From: Inhella inkyongensis
GTDB taxonomy: Bacteria > Pseudomonadota > Gammaproteobacteria > Burkholderiales > Burkholderiaceae_C
Assembly: GCF_005952805.1 (NCBI RefSeq)
Contig: NZ_CP040709.1
Location: 1,736,001 to 1,800,000 of the forward strand
DNA length: 64,000 bases
Direction: 5' to 3'
Positions within the stretch are counted from its first letter, which is position 1, and each line of letters begins with the position of its first letter. Shown piece after piece: positions 44,572 to 53,832 of this stretch. The translations under genes were made by a program, and so were the position numbers. The notes under the pieces were generated by a model. It had not been told where the DNA came from, searched no databases, and saw only the letters and a list, made by a program, of their open reading frames with translations.

Positions 44572-47001
44572 ATGCTGCGAGGGCTCGCTCACCCCGGATC
44601 GCCCGCCGGCGCCCTGTGTCTGCTGGGCGGCGGCTGCCTGGGCCTGGCCGCGCTGCAGTGGGCGCCGCGCCTGCTCAAGCCCGCCGAGGTGGCCGGGCTG
44701 CTCGGTGCGCTGGGCCTGCTGGGTCTGGCCCTGATGGTGGCGCTGCGGTTGAGCCGCCCCGGTCTCGGCTGGCGCGCGGCAGGCGTGTTCTTGCTGGGCT
44801 TGGGCCTGGGCGTGGCCTGGGCCAACTGGCGCGCCAGCCTGCGCATGGCCGATGCCCTCGGGCCGGAGTGGGTGGGGATCGAGCGCTGGATCGAGGCCGA
44901 GGTGGTGGGGCTGCCGCAGGCGCTGGAGGGCTACGGGGGGGCCTCGGGCTGGCGCCTGCTGTTGGACACCCAGACCCAGAGCGGACTGCCCACGCGCCTG
45001 TCGCTGACCTGGTTTGCCGGGCCGGGCCGCGAGCAAGCCCCGCGGGCGGGCGAGCGCTGGCGGCTCTTGGTGCGGCTCAAGCCGGTGCATCTGTTGCAAA
45101 ACCCCGGTCTGCCGGACGCTGAGTACTGGCTGCTGGAGCGCGGGGTGCGGGCGCTGGGTTCCGTGCGCGGGGGTGAGCGCCTGGCGGGGGCGCCGCTCTG
45201 GCATTTGCAGGCCTGGCGCGAGGGCTTGCGCGAGCGCATCCACCGCGCCGTGTCCGAGCCGCGCGAGCGCGCGCTGCTGGCGGGGCTGGCCTTGGGCGAT
45301 CAAGGCAGTCTCTCCAGCCAGGACTGGGCCCTGCTGCGCAATAGCGGCGTGGTGCATCTGTTCTCGGTCAGCGGCCTGCACATCACCGGCCTGGCCTGGC
45401 TGGCGGCGGTGGCCTTGGCGGCCCTGTGGCGTCGCAGCGCCGCGCTGTGCCTGCGCTGGCCGGCCGACAGCGCGGCCCGCGGGCTGGGCTTGGCCGTAGC
45501 CCTGGCCTATGCGCTGCTGGCGGGCTGGGGCGTGCCGGCCCAGCGCACCGTGGCCCTGCTGGCGCTGGCCGCCCTGGCCCGCAGCAGCGGGCGCATCTGG
45601 CCCTGGCCGCTGGCGCTGTGTGTGGCCGCGGCCGTCATCGGGCTGTGGGACCCCTGGGCCCTGGTGACGCCGGGCTTCTGGATGAGCTTTGCCGCCGTGG
45701 CCCTGCTGCTTCATGCGGCGCCCGGGCGCGCAGAGGGTGCGGTGGATGATGCGCCACCGGCACCGAGCTTGCTGACCCGCTGGGGGCGCGGCTTGCGCCA
45801 GGCCTTGCAGGTGCAGGCCCTGGCCAGTCTGGGCCTGGCGCCCCTGGGCCTGCTGTTTTTCGGTCAGTTTTCCTGGGTGGGGCTGGTGGCCAATCTGGGA
45901 GCCGTGCCCCTGGTGACCTTTGTGCTGACGCCGCTGGCCTTGCTGGGCCTCTTGTGGCCGCCGATCTGGCGCGTGGCGGGCTGGGTGGCGCAGCATTTCT
46001 ATGCCGCGCTGGAGGCCCTGGTGGCCTGGCCGCAGGCGGTGTGGTGGATGCCCGAGGCGCCGCCGTTGTGGCAGGGCCTGGCACTCGTCGGCTGCGTGTT
46101 GGCGGCGCTGCGCCTGCCGCGTTGGGGGCGGGCGGTTGGCGCGGCCATGGTCTTGCCCTGGTTGCTCTACAGCCCGGCGCGCCCGGCGTCGGGGCAGTTC
46201 GAGCTCATGGTGCTGGATGTGGGCCAGGGCAGCGCGGTGTGGCTGCGCACGGCCACGCGGGATCTGCTGTTTGATGCCGGCCCGCGCTGGGCCGGCGACA
46301 GCACGGCGGGCGAACGCGTGGTGCTGCCGGTGCTGCGGGCGCAGGGCCTGAGCCGCCTGGACGCGCTGGTGATCAGCCACTGGGATGCCGACCACAGCGG
46401 CGGCGCGGCGGCGCTGCAGGCGGCCTTTCCACACGCCAAGCGCTGGGGCGCGGGTGGGCAGGCCTGTCCCACCGGCCAGCTTTGGGATTGGGACGGTGTG
46501 CGCCTGCAGTGGCTGCATCCGCCGAAGGATCAGACCGAGCGACGCGGCAACGCCAGCTCCTGTGTGCTGCGGGTGCAGGCCTCCACGGGTGCGAGTCTGC
46601 TGCTGACGGCTGACATCGAAGCGGCCCAGGAACGCGAGCTCTTGGCCGCCGGCGTGCCGCTGGCCAGCACGGTACTCCTGCTGCCGCACCACGGCAGCAA
46701 GAGCTCGTCCTCGCCGGCCTTTGTGGCCGCCGTGGCGCCGCGCTTGGGGTTCGCGCAGGCGGGCTTCATGAACCGCCATGGCCATCCGGCCGAGGTGGTG
46801 CGCGGGCGCTATGCCGCCGCCGGCGTGCCGCTTTTGACCAGCGCCGATTGCGGCGCCTGGCGCTGGCGCAGCCACGAGCCGCCTGGAACAGCCGGTTGTT
46901 GGCGGACCGCACAGCGCCGTTACTGGCGAGCGGCACCGCTCGACTTGCCGTCAGACGGCGAGGAGGCTGGCGCCGACTGGCCTTCGTTCACGGGCTCTTG
47001 A
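44572..47001 (+). CDS. comEC: ComEC/Rec2 DNA-uptake channel
   Basis: Competence protein of 809 aa that carries single-stranded DNA across the inner membrane. Residues 1-120 hold the first helices, 200-560 the Competence domain with SGLHITGLAWLAAVALAAL and multiple helices, and about 575-790 a metallo-beta-lactamase-like domain. The latter has LDVGQGSAVWLR, HWDADHSGGAAAL and LPHHGSKSSSSPAF, so its metal motifs look intact. No comEA or pil genes are nearby. The ATG at 44572 follows ATTCGGCC, with only a weak ribosome site. Confidence 0.93.
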   Translation: MLRGLAHPGSPAGALCLLGGGCLGLAALQWAPRLLKPAEVAGLLGALGLLGLALMVALRLSRPGLGWRAAGVFLLGLGLGVAWANWRASLRMADALGPEWVGIERWIEAEVVGLPQALEGYGGASGWRLLLDTQTQSGLPTRLSLTWFAGPGREQAPRAGERWRLLVRLKPVHLLQNPGLPDAEYWLLERGVRALGSVRGGERLAGAPLWHLQAWREGLRERIHRAVSEPRERALLAGLALGDQGSLSSQDWALLRNSGVVHLFSVSGLHITGLAWLAAVALAALWRRSAALCLRWPADSAARGLGLAVALAYALLAGWGVPAQRTVALLALAALARSSGRIWPWPLALCVAAAVIGLWDPWALVTPGFWMSFAAVALLLHAAPGRAEGAVDDAPPAPSLLTRWGRGLRQALQVQALASLGLAPLGLLFFGQFSWVGLVANLGAVPLVTFVLTPLALLGLLWPPIWRVAGWVAQHFYAALEALVAWPQAVWWMPEAPPLWQGLALVGCVLAALRLPRWGRAVGAAMVLPWLLYSPARPASGQFELMVLDVGQGSAVWLRTATRDLLFDAGPRWAGDSTAGERVVLPVLRAQGLSRLDALVISHWDADHSGGAAALQAAFPHAKRWGAGGQACPTGQLWDWDGVRLQWLHPPKDQTERRGNASSCVLRVQASTGASLLLTADIEAAQERELLAAGVPLASTVLLLPHHGSKSSSSPAFVAAVAPRLGFAQAGFMNRHGHPAEVVRGRYAAAGVPLLTSADCGAWRWRSHEPPGTAGCWRTAQRRYWRAAPLDLPSDGEEAGADWPSFTGS

Positions 47002-47101
47002 TCCGCATCAGGTCCGGGCCTGGGCCTGCAAGAGGGCTTGGGGCCGGCTCGTGTCAGGATCAGGGCCGCTGCTGGATGGGATTGCCCGAGGGGAGAGACC
47101 G

Positions 47102-48457
47102 ATGCAATTGCAATTTCTGGGTGCCGCCGACACCGTCACCGGATCGCGTCACTTCGTCGAGTTCGGTGGCGCACGCCTGCTGCTGGACTGCGGCTTGTTC
47201 CAAGGCTTCAAGACCCATCGCGAGCGCAATTGGGCGCCGCCGCCCGAGGTCCTGCGGGATTTGGATGCGGTGCTGCTCAGCCATGCGCATCTGGACCACT
47301 GCGGCTGGTTGCCGGTGCTGGTCAAGCACGGCTTTCGGGGGCCGGTCTATGCCTCGGCGGCCACCTGCGCCCTGGCCGAGGTGTTGCTGCTGGACAGCGC
47401 TCATTTGCAAGAGGAAGACGCGCGGCGCGCCAACCGCGGCGGTTGGAGCCGCCACCGCCCGGCGCGGCCGCTCTATACCGCGGCCGACGTCAAGCGCACG
47501 CTGGCCCTGATGCAGCCGCTGGCGCCGGGTCGCAGCCGCTCGGTGGCCGGGGTGCAGTTGCAGCTGGTGCCGGCCGGCCATCTGCTTGGCGCCAGCAGCC
47601 TGCGCCTGAGCCGGGGCGATCAGACCCTGGTGCTGTCGGGTGATCTGGGGCGGGATGACGACCTCTTGATGCCGCCGCCGCAGGCCCCGGGCGCGGCCGA
47701 TGTGCTGCTGGTGGAGAGCACCTATGGCAACCGCTGCCACCCGCAGGAGGATGTCCAGGCGCGCCTGGGCGAGATCATCCGCAGCACCGTGCGCCGCGGC
47801 GGCTCGGTGCTGCTGCCCAGTTTTGCCGTCGGCCGTGCCCAGGCCCTGCTGCTGGTGTTGCAGCGCCTGCGTGCGGCGGGTGAGATTGCGGCGGACATGC
47901 CGATCTACCTGGACAGCCCGATGGCCCGCACGGCCACGCGGCTCTACCAGCAGCACGCGCGACTGCTGCGCATCTCGGCGCGCGAGGCGGCTGGGCTGGT
48001 CGACGAGGTCACGCTGATCGAGACCCCGCAGGAGTCGCAGGCCCTGCAGCGCTCGCGTTGGCCCAAGGTGGTGATCTCGGCCAGCGGCATGGCCACCGGC
48101 GGGCGGGTGCTGGGTCATCTGAAGGCCATGTTGCCCAACCCGCGCCATCACATCGTGTTCCCGGGCTTCCAGGTGGCCGGCACGCGCGGCGCGGCCCTGG
48201 TGGGCGGGGCCCGGGAGGTGAAGATGTTTGGCGAGTACATCGCGGTGAAGGCCGAGGTCTCGCATCTGGAGGGCTTTTCGGGCCATGCCGATGCCGAGGG
48301 CCTGATGGCCTGGTTGCGCGCGTTTCCGAAACCGCCGAGCCAGACCTTTGTGGTGCACGGCGAGCCGGCCGCAGCGGATGCCTTGCGCTGCCGTATCCAG
48401 GACGAACTGGGCTGGGCCGTGCGGGTGCCGGCGCAAGGGGAGTGCTGGTCGGCATGA
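47102..48457 (+). CDS. Beta-CASP metallo-beta-lactamase (RNA/DNA processing nuclease type)
   Basis: 451-residue nuclease-type protein. The MBL part has SHAHLDHCGWLPVL (metal ligands), followed by the beta-CASP insert with VESTYGNRCH and the conserved SASGMATGGRVLGHLK, then GFSGHADAEGLMAWL and VVHGEP. This is the YSH1/RNase J-like layout found in many proteobacteria; the natural substrate is not known. GGGGAGAG precedes the ATG at 47102. The stop overlaps the next gene by 4 nt, so the two are coupled. Confidence 0.92.
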   Translation: MQLQFLGAADTVTGSRHFVEFGGARLLLDCGLFQGFKTHRERNWAPPPEVLRDLDAVLLSHAHLDHCGWLPVLVKHGFRGPVYASAATCALAEVLLLDSAHLQEEDARRANRGGWSRHRPARPLYTAADVKRTLALMQPLAPGRSRSVAGVQLQLVPAGHLLGASSLRLSRGDQTLVLSGDLGRDDDLLMPPPQAPGAADVLLVESTYGNRCHPQEDVQARLGEIIRSTVRRGGSVLLPSFAVGRAQALLLVLQRLRAAGEIAADMPIYLDSPMARTATRLYQQHARLLRISAREAAGLVDEVTLIETPQESQALQRSRWPKVVISASGMATGGRVLGHLKAMLPNPRHHIVFPGFQVAGTRGAALVGGAREVKMFGEYIAVKAEVSHLEGFSGHADAEGLMAWLRAFPKPPSQTFVVHGEPAAADALRCRIQDELGWAVRVPAQGECWSA

Positions 48458-49731
48458 GCGACGGGGTGAGCATCTGGGCGACGGGGAATTGGCAGGGATT
48501 GGCCGTGGCGGCTGGCGCCGGTCTGCTGATCGGGCTGGAGCGCGAACGGCGCAAGCGTGCGCGCGGCGACAGCGCCGGGCTGCGCAGCTACACGGTGGCG
48601 GCCTTGATCGGCGCGCTGACGGCGGGCGAGCCCGTGCTGCTGGGCGTGGGGGCCTTGTTGGTGGCCGGCCTGGCGCTGCTGGCTCAGTGGAAAAACAGCG
48701 GTCCCGACCCTGGAAACACCAGCGAGTTGGCCTTGTTTGCCACCTTTTTGATTGGTGTGCAGGCCATGCACCAACTTGCGTTGGCGGCGGCCTGTGCGGT
48801 GGCCCTGGCGCTCTTGCTGGCCTTGCGCAAGCCCCTGCATCGGTTGGCGCATCAGGGCCTGAGCGAGGCCCAACTGCACGATGCCCTGCTGCTGGCGGCG
48901 GGCGCCTTGATCGCCTTGCCGCTGATTCCGGCCGAGCCGCAGGCCTGGCTGGGTGGCATCCGGCTGCGGCCCATGGCCAGCCTGGTGCTGTTGATCTTGA
49001 GCCTGCAGGTGGCCGGCCAATTGGCGTTGCAGTGGCTGGGGCCGCAGGCGGGGCTGCGGCTCTCGGGCCTGCTCTCGGGTTTTGTGTCCAGCACCGCCAC
49101 CATCGCCGCGCTGGGCAGCCGCGTGCGGCAGCAGGGGCCGGGGGCTGCAGAAGCCAATCCGAACCTGAGTCTCTTGGCCCAAGCCGCCGGCCTGTCCACG
49201 GTGGCCACCTGGGCGCAGGCGGCTCTGATCCTGGCCACGCTGGCACCGGCCGAGTTGGGGCGCCTGAGTCCGGTGCTGGCGGCCGGCGCGGCCACCGCGC
49301 TGCTCCTGCTGGCGGCCTTGAGCCGGTTGGGTGTTGCGGTGGCCCCCACCCGTGCCGCACCCGTTGCTTTGGCCAAAGGTTCGGCCCTGCGCTGGCGTGA
49401 GGCCGTCAGCGTGGCGGTGTTCCTGCTCTTGGTCAGCGGGCTGGTGAGCTGGGCCCAAGCACATCTGGGCGCGGGGGGCGTGCGGGCTGGTGCGGCCTTG
49501 GGCGGCCTGGCCGACGCCCATGCCCCGGTGGCCGCCCTGGCCGCCTTGCGGTCGGCCGGCGGGCTGTCGGCCGAGCTGCTGGGTCAGGGCATTTTGCTGG
49601 CCCTGGCCAGCAACAGCCTGACCCGCACCGTGACAGCCGCGCTGGCCGGCGGGGTCGGCTTTGCAGGACGCGTGGCGGCCGTGCTCTGGCCCAGCTGGGC
49701 CGTGGCGGCGCTGGCTTACTCGGTGACCTGA
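48454..49731 (+). CDS. MgtC/SapB- and DUF4010-type membrane protein
   Basis: Membrane protein of 425 aa with about a dozen hydrophobic helices. The N-terminal third has GAGLLIGLERERRKRARGDSAGLRSYTVAALIGAL, the MgtC/SapB signature. The rest is the DUF4010 domain with SGLLSGFVSSTATIAALGSR and ALASNSLTRTVTAALAGG. Function is unknown. The ATG at 48454 overlaps the previous stop as ATGA. The stop overlaps the end of mltB on the other strand by 16 bp. Confidence 0.9.
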   Translation: MSDGVSIWATGNWQGLAVAAGAGLLIGLERERRKRARGDSAGLRSYTVAALIGALTAGEPVLLGVGALLVAGLALLAQWKNSGPDPGNTSELALFATFLIGVQAMHQLALAAACAVALALLLALRKPLHRLAHQGLSEAQLHDALLLAAGALIALPLIPAEPQAWLGGIRLRPMASLVLLILSLQVAGQLALQWLGPQAGLRLSGLLSGFVSSTATIAALGSRVRQQGPGAAEANPNLSLLAQAAGLSTVATWAQAALILATLAPAELGRLSPVLAAGAATALLLLAALSRLGVAVAPTRAAPVALAKGSALRWREAVSVAVFLLLVSGLVSWAQAHLGAGGVRAGAALGGLADAHAPVAALAALRSAGGLSAELLGQGILLALASNSLTRTVTAALAGGVGFAGRVAAVLWPSWAVAALAYSVT

Positions 49732-50825
49732 CCGGCTCGGCGCAACACGGCCAGCCGTTCGCCCAGGGTCAGCACGGCCAGCGCGTAATAGGACGAGCGG
49801 TTGTAGCGCGTCACCACATAGAAATTGCGGCTGCCCAGCACATGGGTGGGCGGGGCCGTGGCACCGTTTTCCAGCCGCACCAGGGCCCAGGGGCCGGGGT
49901 GGGGCAGGGGGAGATCCAGGCCGGCGGTCTTGAGTTGCTCCGCGCTCCAGGTCGGCTCGATGTCGGGCGCGAGCAGCTTGGCCAACTGCGCCGGGTCCAG
50001 GCCTTCGGGCAGGGTCAGCGGGACTTGCGTCGCCAGGCCGCTCTGCCAGCCGTGCTCGACCAGGAAGCGGGCGATGGAGCCGATGGCATCGACCGGGTTC
50101 TCAATCAGATCGATGCGGCCGTCGGCGTCGAAATCCACGGCCAGGCGCCGCACATTGCTGGGCATGAATTGGCCAAAGCCCATGGCGCCGGCAAAGCTGC
50201 CCTTGAACTCGCTGGCCGGTCGGCCTTCGGCGCGGGCCCAGAGCAGGAATTCCGCGAGCTGCTCGCGGAAGTAGGAGGTGCGGTCGCTGCGGCCGCCGGG
50301 GAAGTCGAACGCCAGGGTGGCCAGGGCGTCCAGCACCCGGTAGTTGCCCATGATCTGGCCGTAATAGGTCTCGACGCCGATGATGCCGGCGATGACCTCG
50401 GCGGGCACGCCGTACTGGCGTTCAGCGCGCTCGAAGGCCTGGGCGTGCTGCTCCCAAAAGCGCAGTCCGGCCTGCAGGCGGCGCGGCTCGACAAAGCGGT
50501 CGCGGTAGGCCGCCCAGTCTTTGGCCTGGCCGCTGGGGGCCGGCATCATCAGCTGCGCGGCGCGGGCCTGGTACTGGGCCTGGCCGAGTTGTTCCAGCAG
50601 CTCCTGCTGGGTCCAGGCCGCCAAGGGCGCGCCCGGGCGGGTCTGCTCCTCGGCCCAGGCCATCACGTCCTGCCGGTTGGCATAGGCCCCCGGTGAGCCG
50701 CCGTGGGCGGGGGGTGCCGTGATGGCCGAAGGCTTCTTCGGGGGCGGAGTGGCCTGCGCGGGACTGAGCGAGGACAGGGCGAGCAGCAAGGTCAGCAGGC
50801 TGCGCAGGGGAAGGGAGAACGACAC
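49716..50825 (-). CDS. mltB: Lytic murein transglycosylase B
   Basis: Exported peptidoglycan lyase of about 369 aa. From the GTG at 50825 a signal peptide (LPLRSLLTLLLALSSLSPAQA) is read; a longer frame upstream is not conserved. The catalytic Glu is near residue 152 in GIIGVETYYGQIMG. AGAMGFGQFMPSN and DFDADGRIDL (calcium-type loop) fit the Slt35/MltB family. It is last in the moxR-DUF58-tgpA operon, 26 bp after tgpA. Confidence 0.9.
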   Translation of the reverse strand: MSFSLPLRSLLTLLLALSSLSPAQATPPPKKPSAITAPPAHGGSPGAYANRQDVMAWAEEQTRPGAPLAAWTQQELLEQLGQAQYQARAAQLMMPAPSGQAKDWAAYRDRFVEPRRLQAGLRFWEQHAQAFERAERQYGVPAEVIAGIIGVETYYGQIMGNYRVLDALATLAFDFPGGRSDRTSYFREQLAEFLLWARAEGRPASEFKGSFAGAMGFGQFMPSNVRRLAVDFDADGRIDLIENPVDAIGSIARFLVEHGWQSGLATQVPLTLPEGLDPAQLAKLLAPDIEPTWSAEQLKTAGLDLPLPHPGPWALVRLENGATAPPTHVLGSRNFYVVTRYNRSSYYALAVLTLGERLAVLRRAGQVTE

Positions 50826-50851
50826 GGCAGAGAGGGAGGCGGCAGGGGGCG

Positions 50852-52858
50852 CTAGTGTCTCAGGCCCATGCAGTTCCGACGCAGGCGCCGCAACCAGGCC
50901 AGGCGCGTCCAGGCGCCGCCGCCCAGCGCCGGATGACCGGTGCCATAGCGGGTTTGCTCCAGCTCCATCAGTTGCGCCGCCAATGGCTCGCCGCCTGGCC
51001 GCGCGCGCGCCAGCTCGGCCCAGTGCAGGGGGGATTGATGCGCCTGCGCGGGCAGCCCGGCACGGAGCAGCCATTGCTGGGTGCGACGCTGCAGGCGCAG
51101 CGAAGGGTCGGCATCGCGCTGCTGCCAGCGCATCCAGGCCAGGCTCAGGCCCGCCAGGGCGGCGATGACGCCGGCCACGGCCTGGCCCAGGGCCTGCCAG
51201 TCGGGGCTCTCAAAACCGAGCTTTGCGAGCAGGTCGAACTGCTGCTCGCGCGAATAGCCCAGCACCCATTGCTGCCAGCGCAGGTCCAGGGTCTCGCCCA
51301 GGCGGCGCAGCTGCAGCCACAAGGAGGGATCGATGGCATCGAAGGCGCCCTGCAGCACGGTGGGGGGCGGGCTCAGGCGTTCACCGCGGCGCACGCGCTC
51401 GGGTGCCACGGCGGCCGTGGGGTCGCTGCGCCGCCAGCCTTCTCCGGCCTGCCAGTACTCGACCCAGGCGTGGGCATTGCTGTTGCGCACCACGGCCCAG
51501 CCGTCCAGCAGTTCGGCGTCGCGCCCCTGGTAGCCGGTGACGATGCGGGCCGGTACGCCCGCAGCACGCAGGGCTACGGTGAGCGCGGCGGCGTAATGTT
51601 CGCAAAAGCCCTTGCGGCCCTCGAACCAGAACTCGTCGATGGCGTGCGGGCTGTTTTCACCATAGACGCCGGGGTTGAGCGTGTACTCGAAGGGTTGGCT
51701 ACGGATGTGGTCGAGCAGCACTTGCACCAGGGCTTCGGGGCTGCGCCCTTGGGCCAGCGGGCGCACCCAGTCGCGCAGGCGCGGGTTCAGGCCCGGCGGC
51801 AGGGTGCGCAGGCCGCGCAGGCTGGGGTGCTCGGCCAAGGGCCCCAGGCGCGCCGGGCTGGCCTGATGCGCAAAGGCCAGGCGCTGGGTGATGGGGCGGG
51901 CCGAGATCCAGCTCAGCTCGGCGCTGCGGCGCAGGGTCAGACCGTCCAGATTCCAGGTCTCACCCGGTCGGGCGGTGTCGAACTCCAGCACCGGCAGCAC
52001 GCTGGCGCGCTGCGGCTCCACCACCATCTCATATCGCAGCGTCGGGCCGGCCTGCGGCTGCAGGGCGTCAGGCGGATGGCTCAGGCGCGGCGGGCTGGCG
52101 CGCCAGATCTGACCGTCGAAATCGCTCAGCACCGGGCCGCGCAGATAGAGGTCCGGTGCCGCCGGCAGGGCGCTGCCGGGCAGCGGGCGCAGGCGCAGGG
52201 CGATGCGGCTGTCGGTGGCCAGGGTGGCCACCTGGCCGAAGCTCAGCTCATCCGACAGCCCGGTGCTGGCGCCCCCTGGCACACCCCAGAGCGGCGCAAT
52301 GCGCGGGAACAGCAGGTAGAGCAACAGCATGGCCGGCAGGCCCAGCGCGGTGGTCCGCGCCGCTTCGCGTGCGGCCAGGCGCAGATGCGGCTGGCCCAGC
52401 GGCATCTGCGCCAGCACCAGGGCGGTCATCAGGCCCCAGACGCAGGCCAGGGTCCATAGCGCCACCCACAGCGCCTGGGAGTGCAGGTACTGCGTCAGCA
52501 CCAGAAAGAAGCCGAGAAAGAACACCACATAGGCGTCGCGGCGGTCATGCATCTCCAAGAGCTTGAGCGCCAGCAGCAGGCAGACCAGGGTGAGCCCGGC
52601 GCTGCGCCCGATCAGCACCCCGTGGCTGAGCTTGGCAGCCGCCACCAGAGCGATCAGCAGGCCGGCCAGCAGCCAACGCCCGGGCAGGGGTTGGCCGCGC
52701 CACGCCAGCCAGGCGCGCCAGCCCAGCAGCAGGGCCAGGGCGGCACCGGCCCACAGCGGCAGGCGGGGCAGGTGGGGGGCCACCGTCAGGGCCACCACCC
52801 CGACCAGGAAAAAGGTGTCGCGGGTCTCGCGCGACAGGGATTGCAGCAGGCGGCTCAT
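50852..52858 (-). CDS. tgpA: TgpA-like transglutaminase, DUF3488 membrane protein
   Basis: 668 aa. Six or more N-terminal helices (1-190) are followed by a periplasmic transglutaminase domain with Cys419 in GRKGFCEHYAAALT, His in NSNAHAWVEYW and Asp in RRSDPT. A final helix (about 555-575) precedes a cytoplasmic tail with DUF4129-like character. TgpA is essential in Pseudomonas aeruginosa, where its target is unknown. It overlaps the DUF58 gene by 4 nt. The moxR-DUF58-tgpA trio is a common unit; here mltB joins it. Confidence 0.9.
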   Translation of the reverse strand: MSRLLQSLSRETRDTFFLVGVVALTVAPHLPRLPLWAGAALALLLGWRAWLAWRGQPLPGRWLLAGLLIALVAAAKLSHGVLIGRSAGLTLVCLLLALKLLEMHDRRDAYVVFFLGFFLVLTQYLHSQALWVALWTLACVWGLMTALVLAQMPLGQPHLRLAAREAARTTALGLPAMLLLYLLFPRIAPLWGVPGGASTGLSDELSFGQVATLATDSRIALRLRPLPGSALPAAPDLYLRGPVLSDFDGQIWRASPPRLSHPPDALQPQAGPTLRYEMVVEPQRASVLPVLEFDTARPGETWNLDGLTLRRSAELSWISARPITQRLAFAHQASPARLGPLAEHPSLRGLRTLPPGLNPRLRDWVRPLAQGRSPEALVQVLLDHIRSQPFEYTLNPGVYGENSPHAIDEFWFEGRKGFCEHYAAALTVALRAAGVPARIVTGYQGRDAELLDGWAVVRNSNAHAWVEYWQAGEGWRRSDPTAAVAPERVRRGERLSPPPTVLQGAFDAIDPSLWLQLRRLGETLDLRWQQWVLGYSREQQFDLLAKLGFESPDWQALGQAVAGVIAALAGLSLAWMRWQQRDADPSLRLQRRTQQWLLRAGLPAQAHQSPLHWAELARARPGGEPLAAQLMELEQTRYGTGHPALGGGAWTRLAWLRRLRRNCMGLRH

Positions 52859-53832
52859 GCCAGGGTCAAGCGTTCGAGCGCCTGCCGGCGCTGCTCGGGC
52901 CCCTGGCCGGGCGGCAACTCAAAGCCGGGCAGGCGCAGGCCCCAGTCCTGGCCCTGGGCGTCCAACGCCAGCACCCAACTGGCCAGGCGTTGCCAGCGGC
53001 GCTCTTCGTCCAGCCCCTGGGTCTGGGTCAGGTCCAACCAACGCTGGGTGCCCTGGCTGGGGGCGTCGCGCTCCACCACCCAGAGAGCGGCCCGCGGGTC
53101 GCTGGACTGGGCCACGCGCTTCCACAGCACATCGCGCAGACGGTCGCCATCGCGCCAGCCGCGCAGCTGATGGAACTCGTCGCCGGCGCTCGGCTGGCTG
53201 CGAGCCTGTGGCGGGCCTTCTTGTTGATCGCCAAGTTGGGTGGGCAGCGGGGGGCAGGGCAGTTCGAGTGCAGGGTAGGCCCATTGCCGGCTGGCCGGGC
53301 GCCAATAGCTCCAGGCCACGAAGAGGCCGAGCGGGAAGCGCGACTCGATGCGCAACAGGGGCAAGGCATGGTGACCTCGGCGCGGAGCGCGCCAGGCCAG
53401 GCGCAACTCGGCATGGCCCTGGGCAGGGACGTCCACCCAGGCCAGGGCGCTGCGCTGCTCCTCCATCACGCATTGCAGGCCTACGCCCCAGCGCGCCCGG
53501 CCGGGGTTGTGCAGGCGCACGACGAGGGGCAGGTCCTGGTCGGCATGGCCGGGCTCGGGCGGCTGCAGGGCCAGGCTGAGACCCCGCAAATTGCCATGGG
53601 TGGTGTGCATCGAGGCCAGGCCGGCGCCCGCCAGCAAGAAGGTCAAGGCATAGCCCAGGCTGAGTTGGTCGTTGATGGCGGCCACCAACAACACCGCTTG
53701 CGTCAGCAAGAAGGCCGCGCCGACCTTGGTGGGCACGATGTAGAGATTGCGCTGGGTCAGCAGCTGATCGTCGCGTGCCGGGTGGCGCGCGCTCCACCAC
53801 TGTTGCCAGCGCCGGCGCAGGGCCTGAATCAC
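52855..53832 (-). CDS. DUF58 (von Willebrand-type) protein
   Basis: 325 aa. Two helices (about 38-75, VGAAFLLTQAVLLVAAINDQLS and LGYALTFLLAGAGLASM) precede a soluble part with the DUF58 signature in GDEFHQLRGWRDGDRLRDVLWKRVAQS. DUF58 proteins pair with MoxR ATPases, probably as substrate adaptors. It overlaps tgpA and the moxR gene by 4 nt each (ATGA), so translation is coupled. Confidence 0.9.
   Translation of the reverse strand: MIQALRRRWQQWWSARHPARDDQLLTQRNLYIVPTKVGAAFLLTQAVLLVAAINDQLSLGYALTFLLAGAGLASMHTTHGNLRGLSLALQPPEPGHADQDLPLVVRLHNPGRARWGVGLQCVMEEQRSALAWVDVPAQGHAELRLAWRAPRRGHHALPLLRIESRFPLGLFVAWSYWRPASRQWAYPALELPCPPLPTQLGDQQEGPPQARSQPSAGDEFHQLRGWRDGDRLRDVLWKRVAQSSDPRAALWVVERDAPSQGTQRWLDLTQTQGLDEERRWQRLASWVLALDAQGQDWGLRLPGFELPPGQGPEQRRQALERLTLA

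Noticed and set aside
44464..46875. Long minus-strand open frame antisense to comEC, joined to ridA
   Set aside because: It is a GC-bias shadow of comEC: Pro/Gln/Arg/His-rich with no domains, while the plus strand carries a complete ComEC. Only the part from the ATG at 44463 matches RidA.
47060..49360. Long minus-strand open frame across the beta-CASP and DUF4010 genes
   Set aside because: No ribosome site and no recognisable motifs; the plus-strand genes have complete catalytic signatures.
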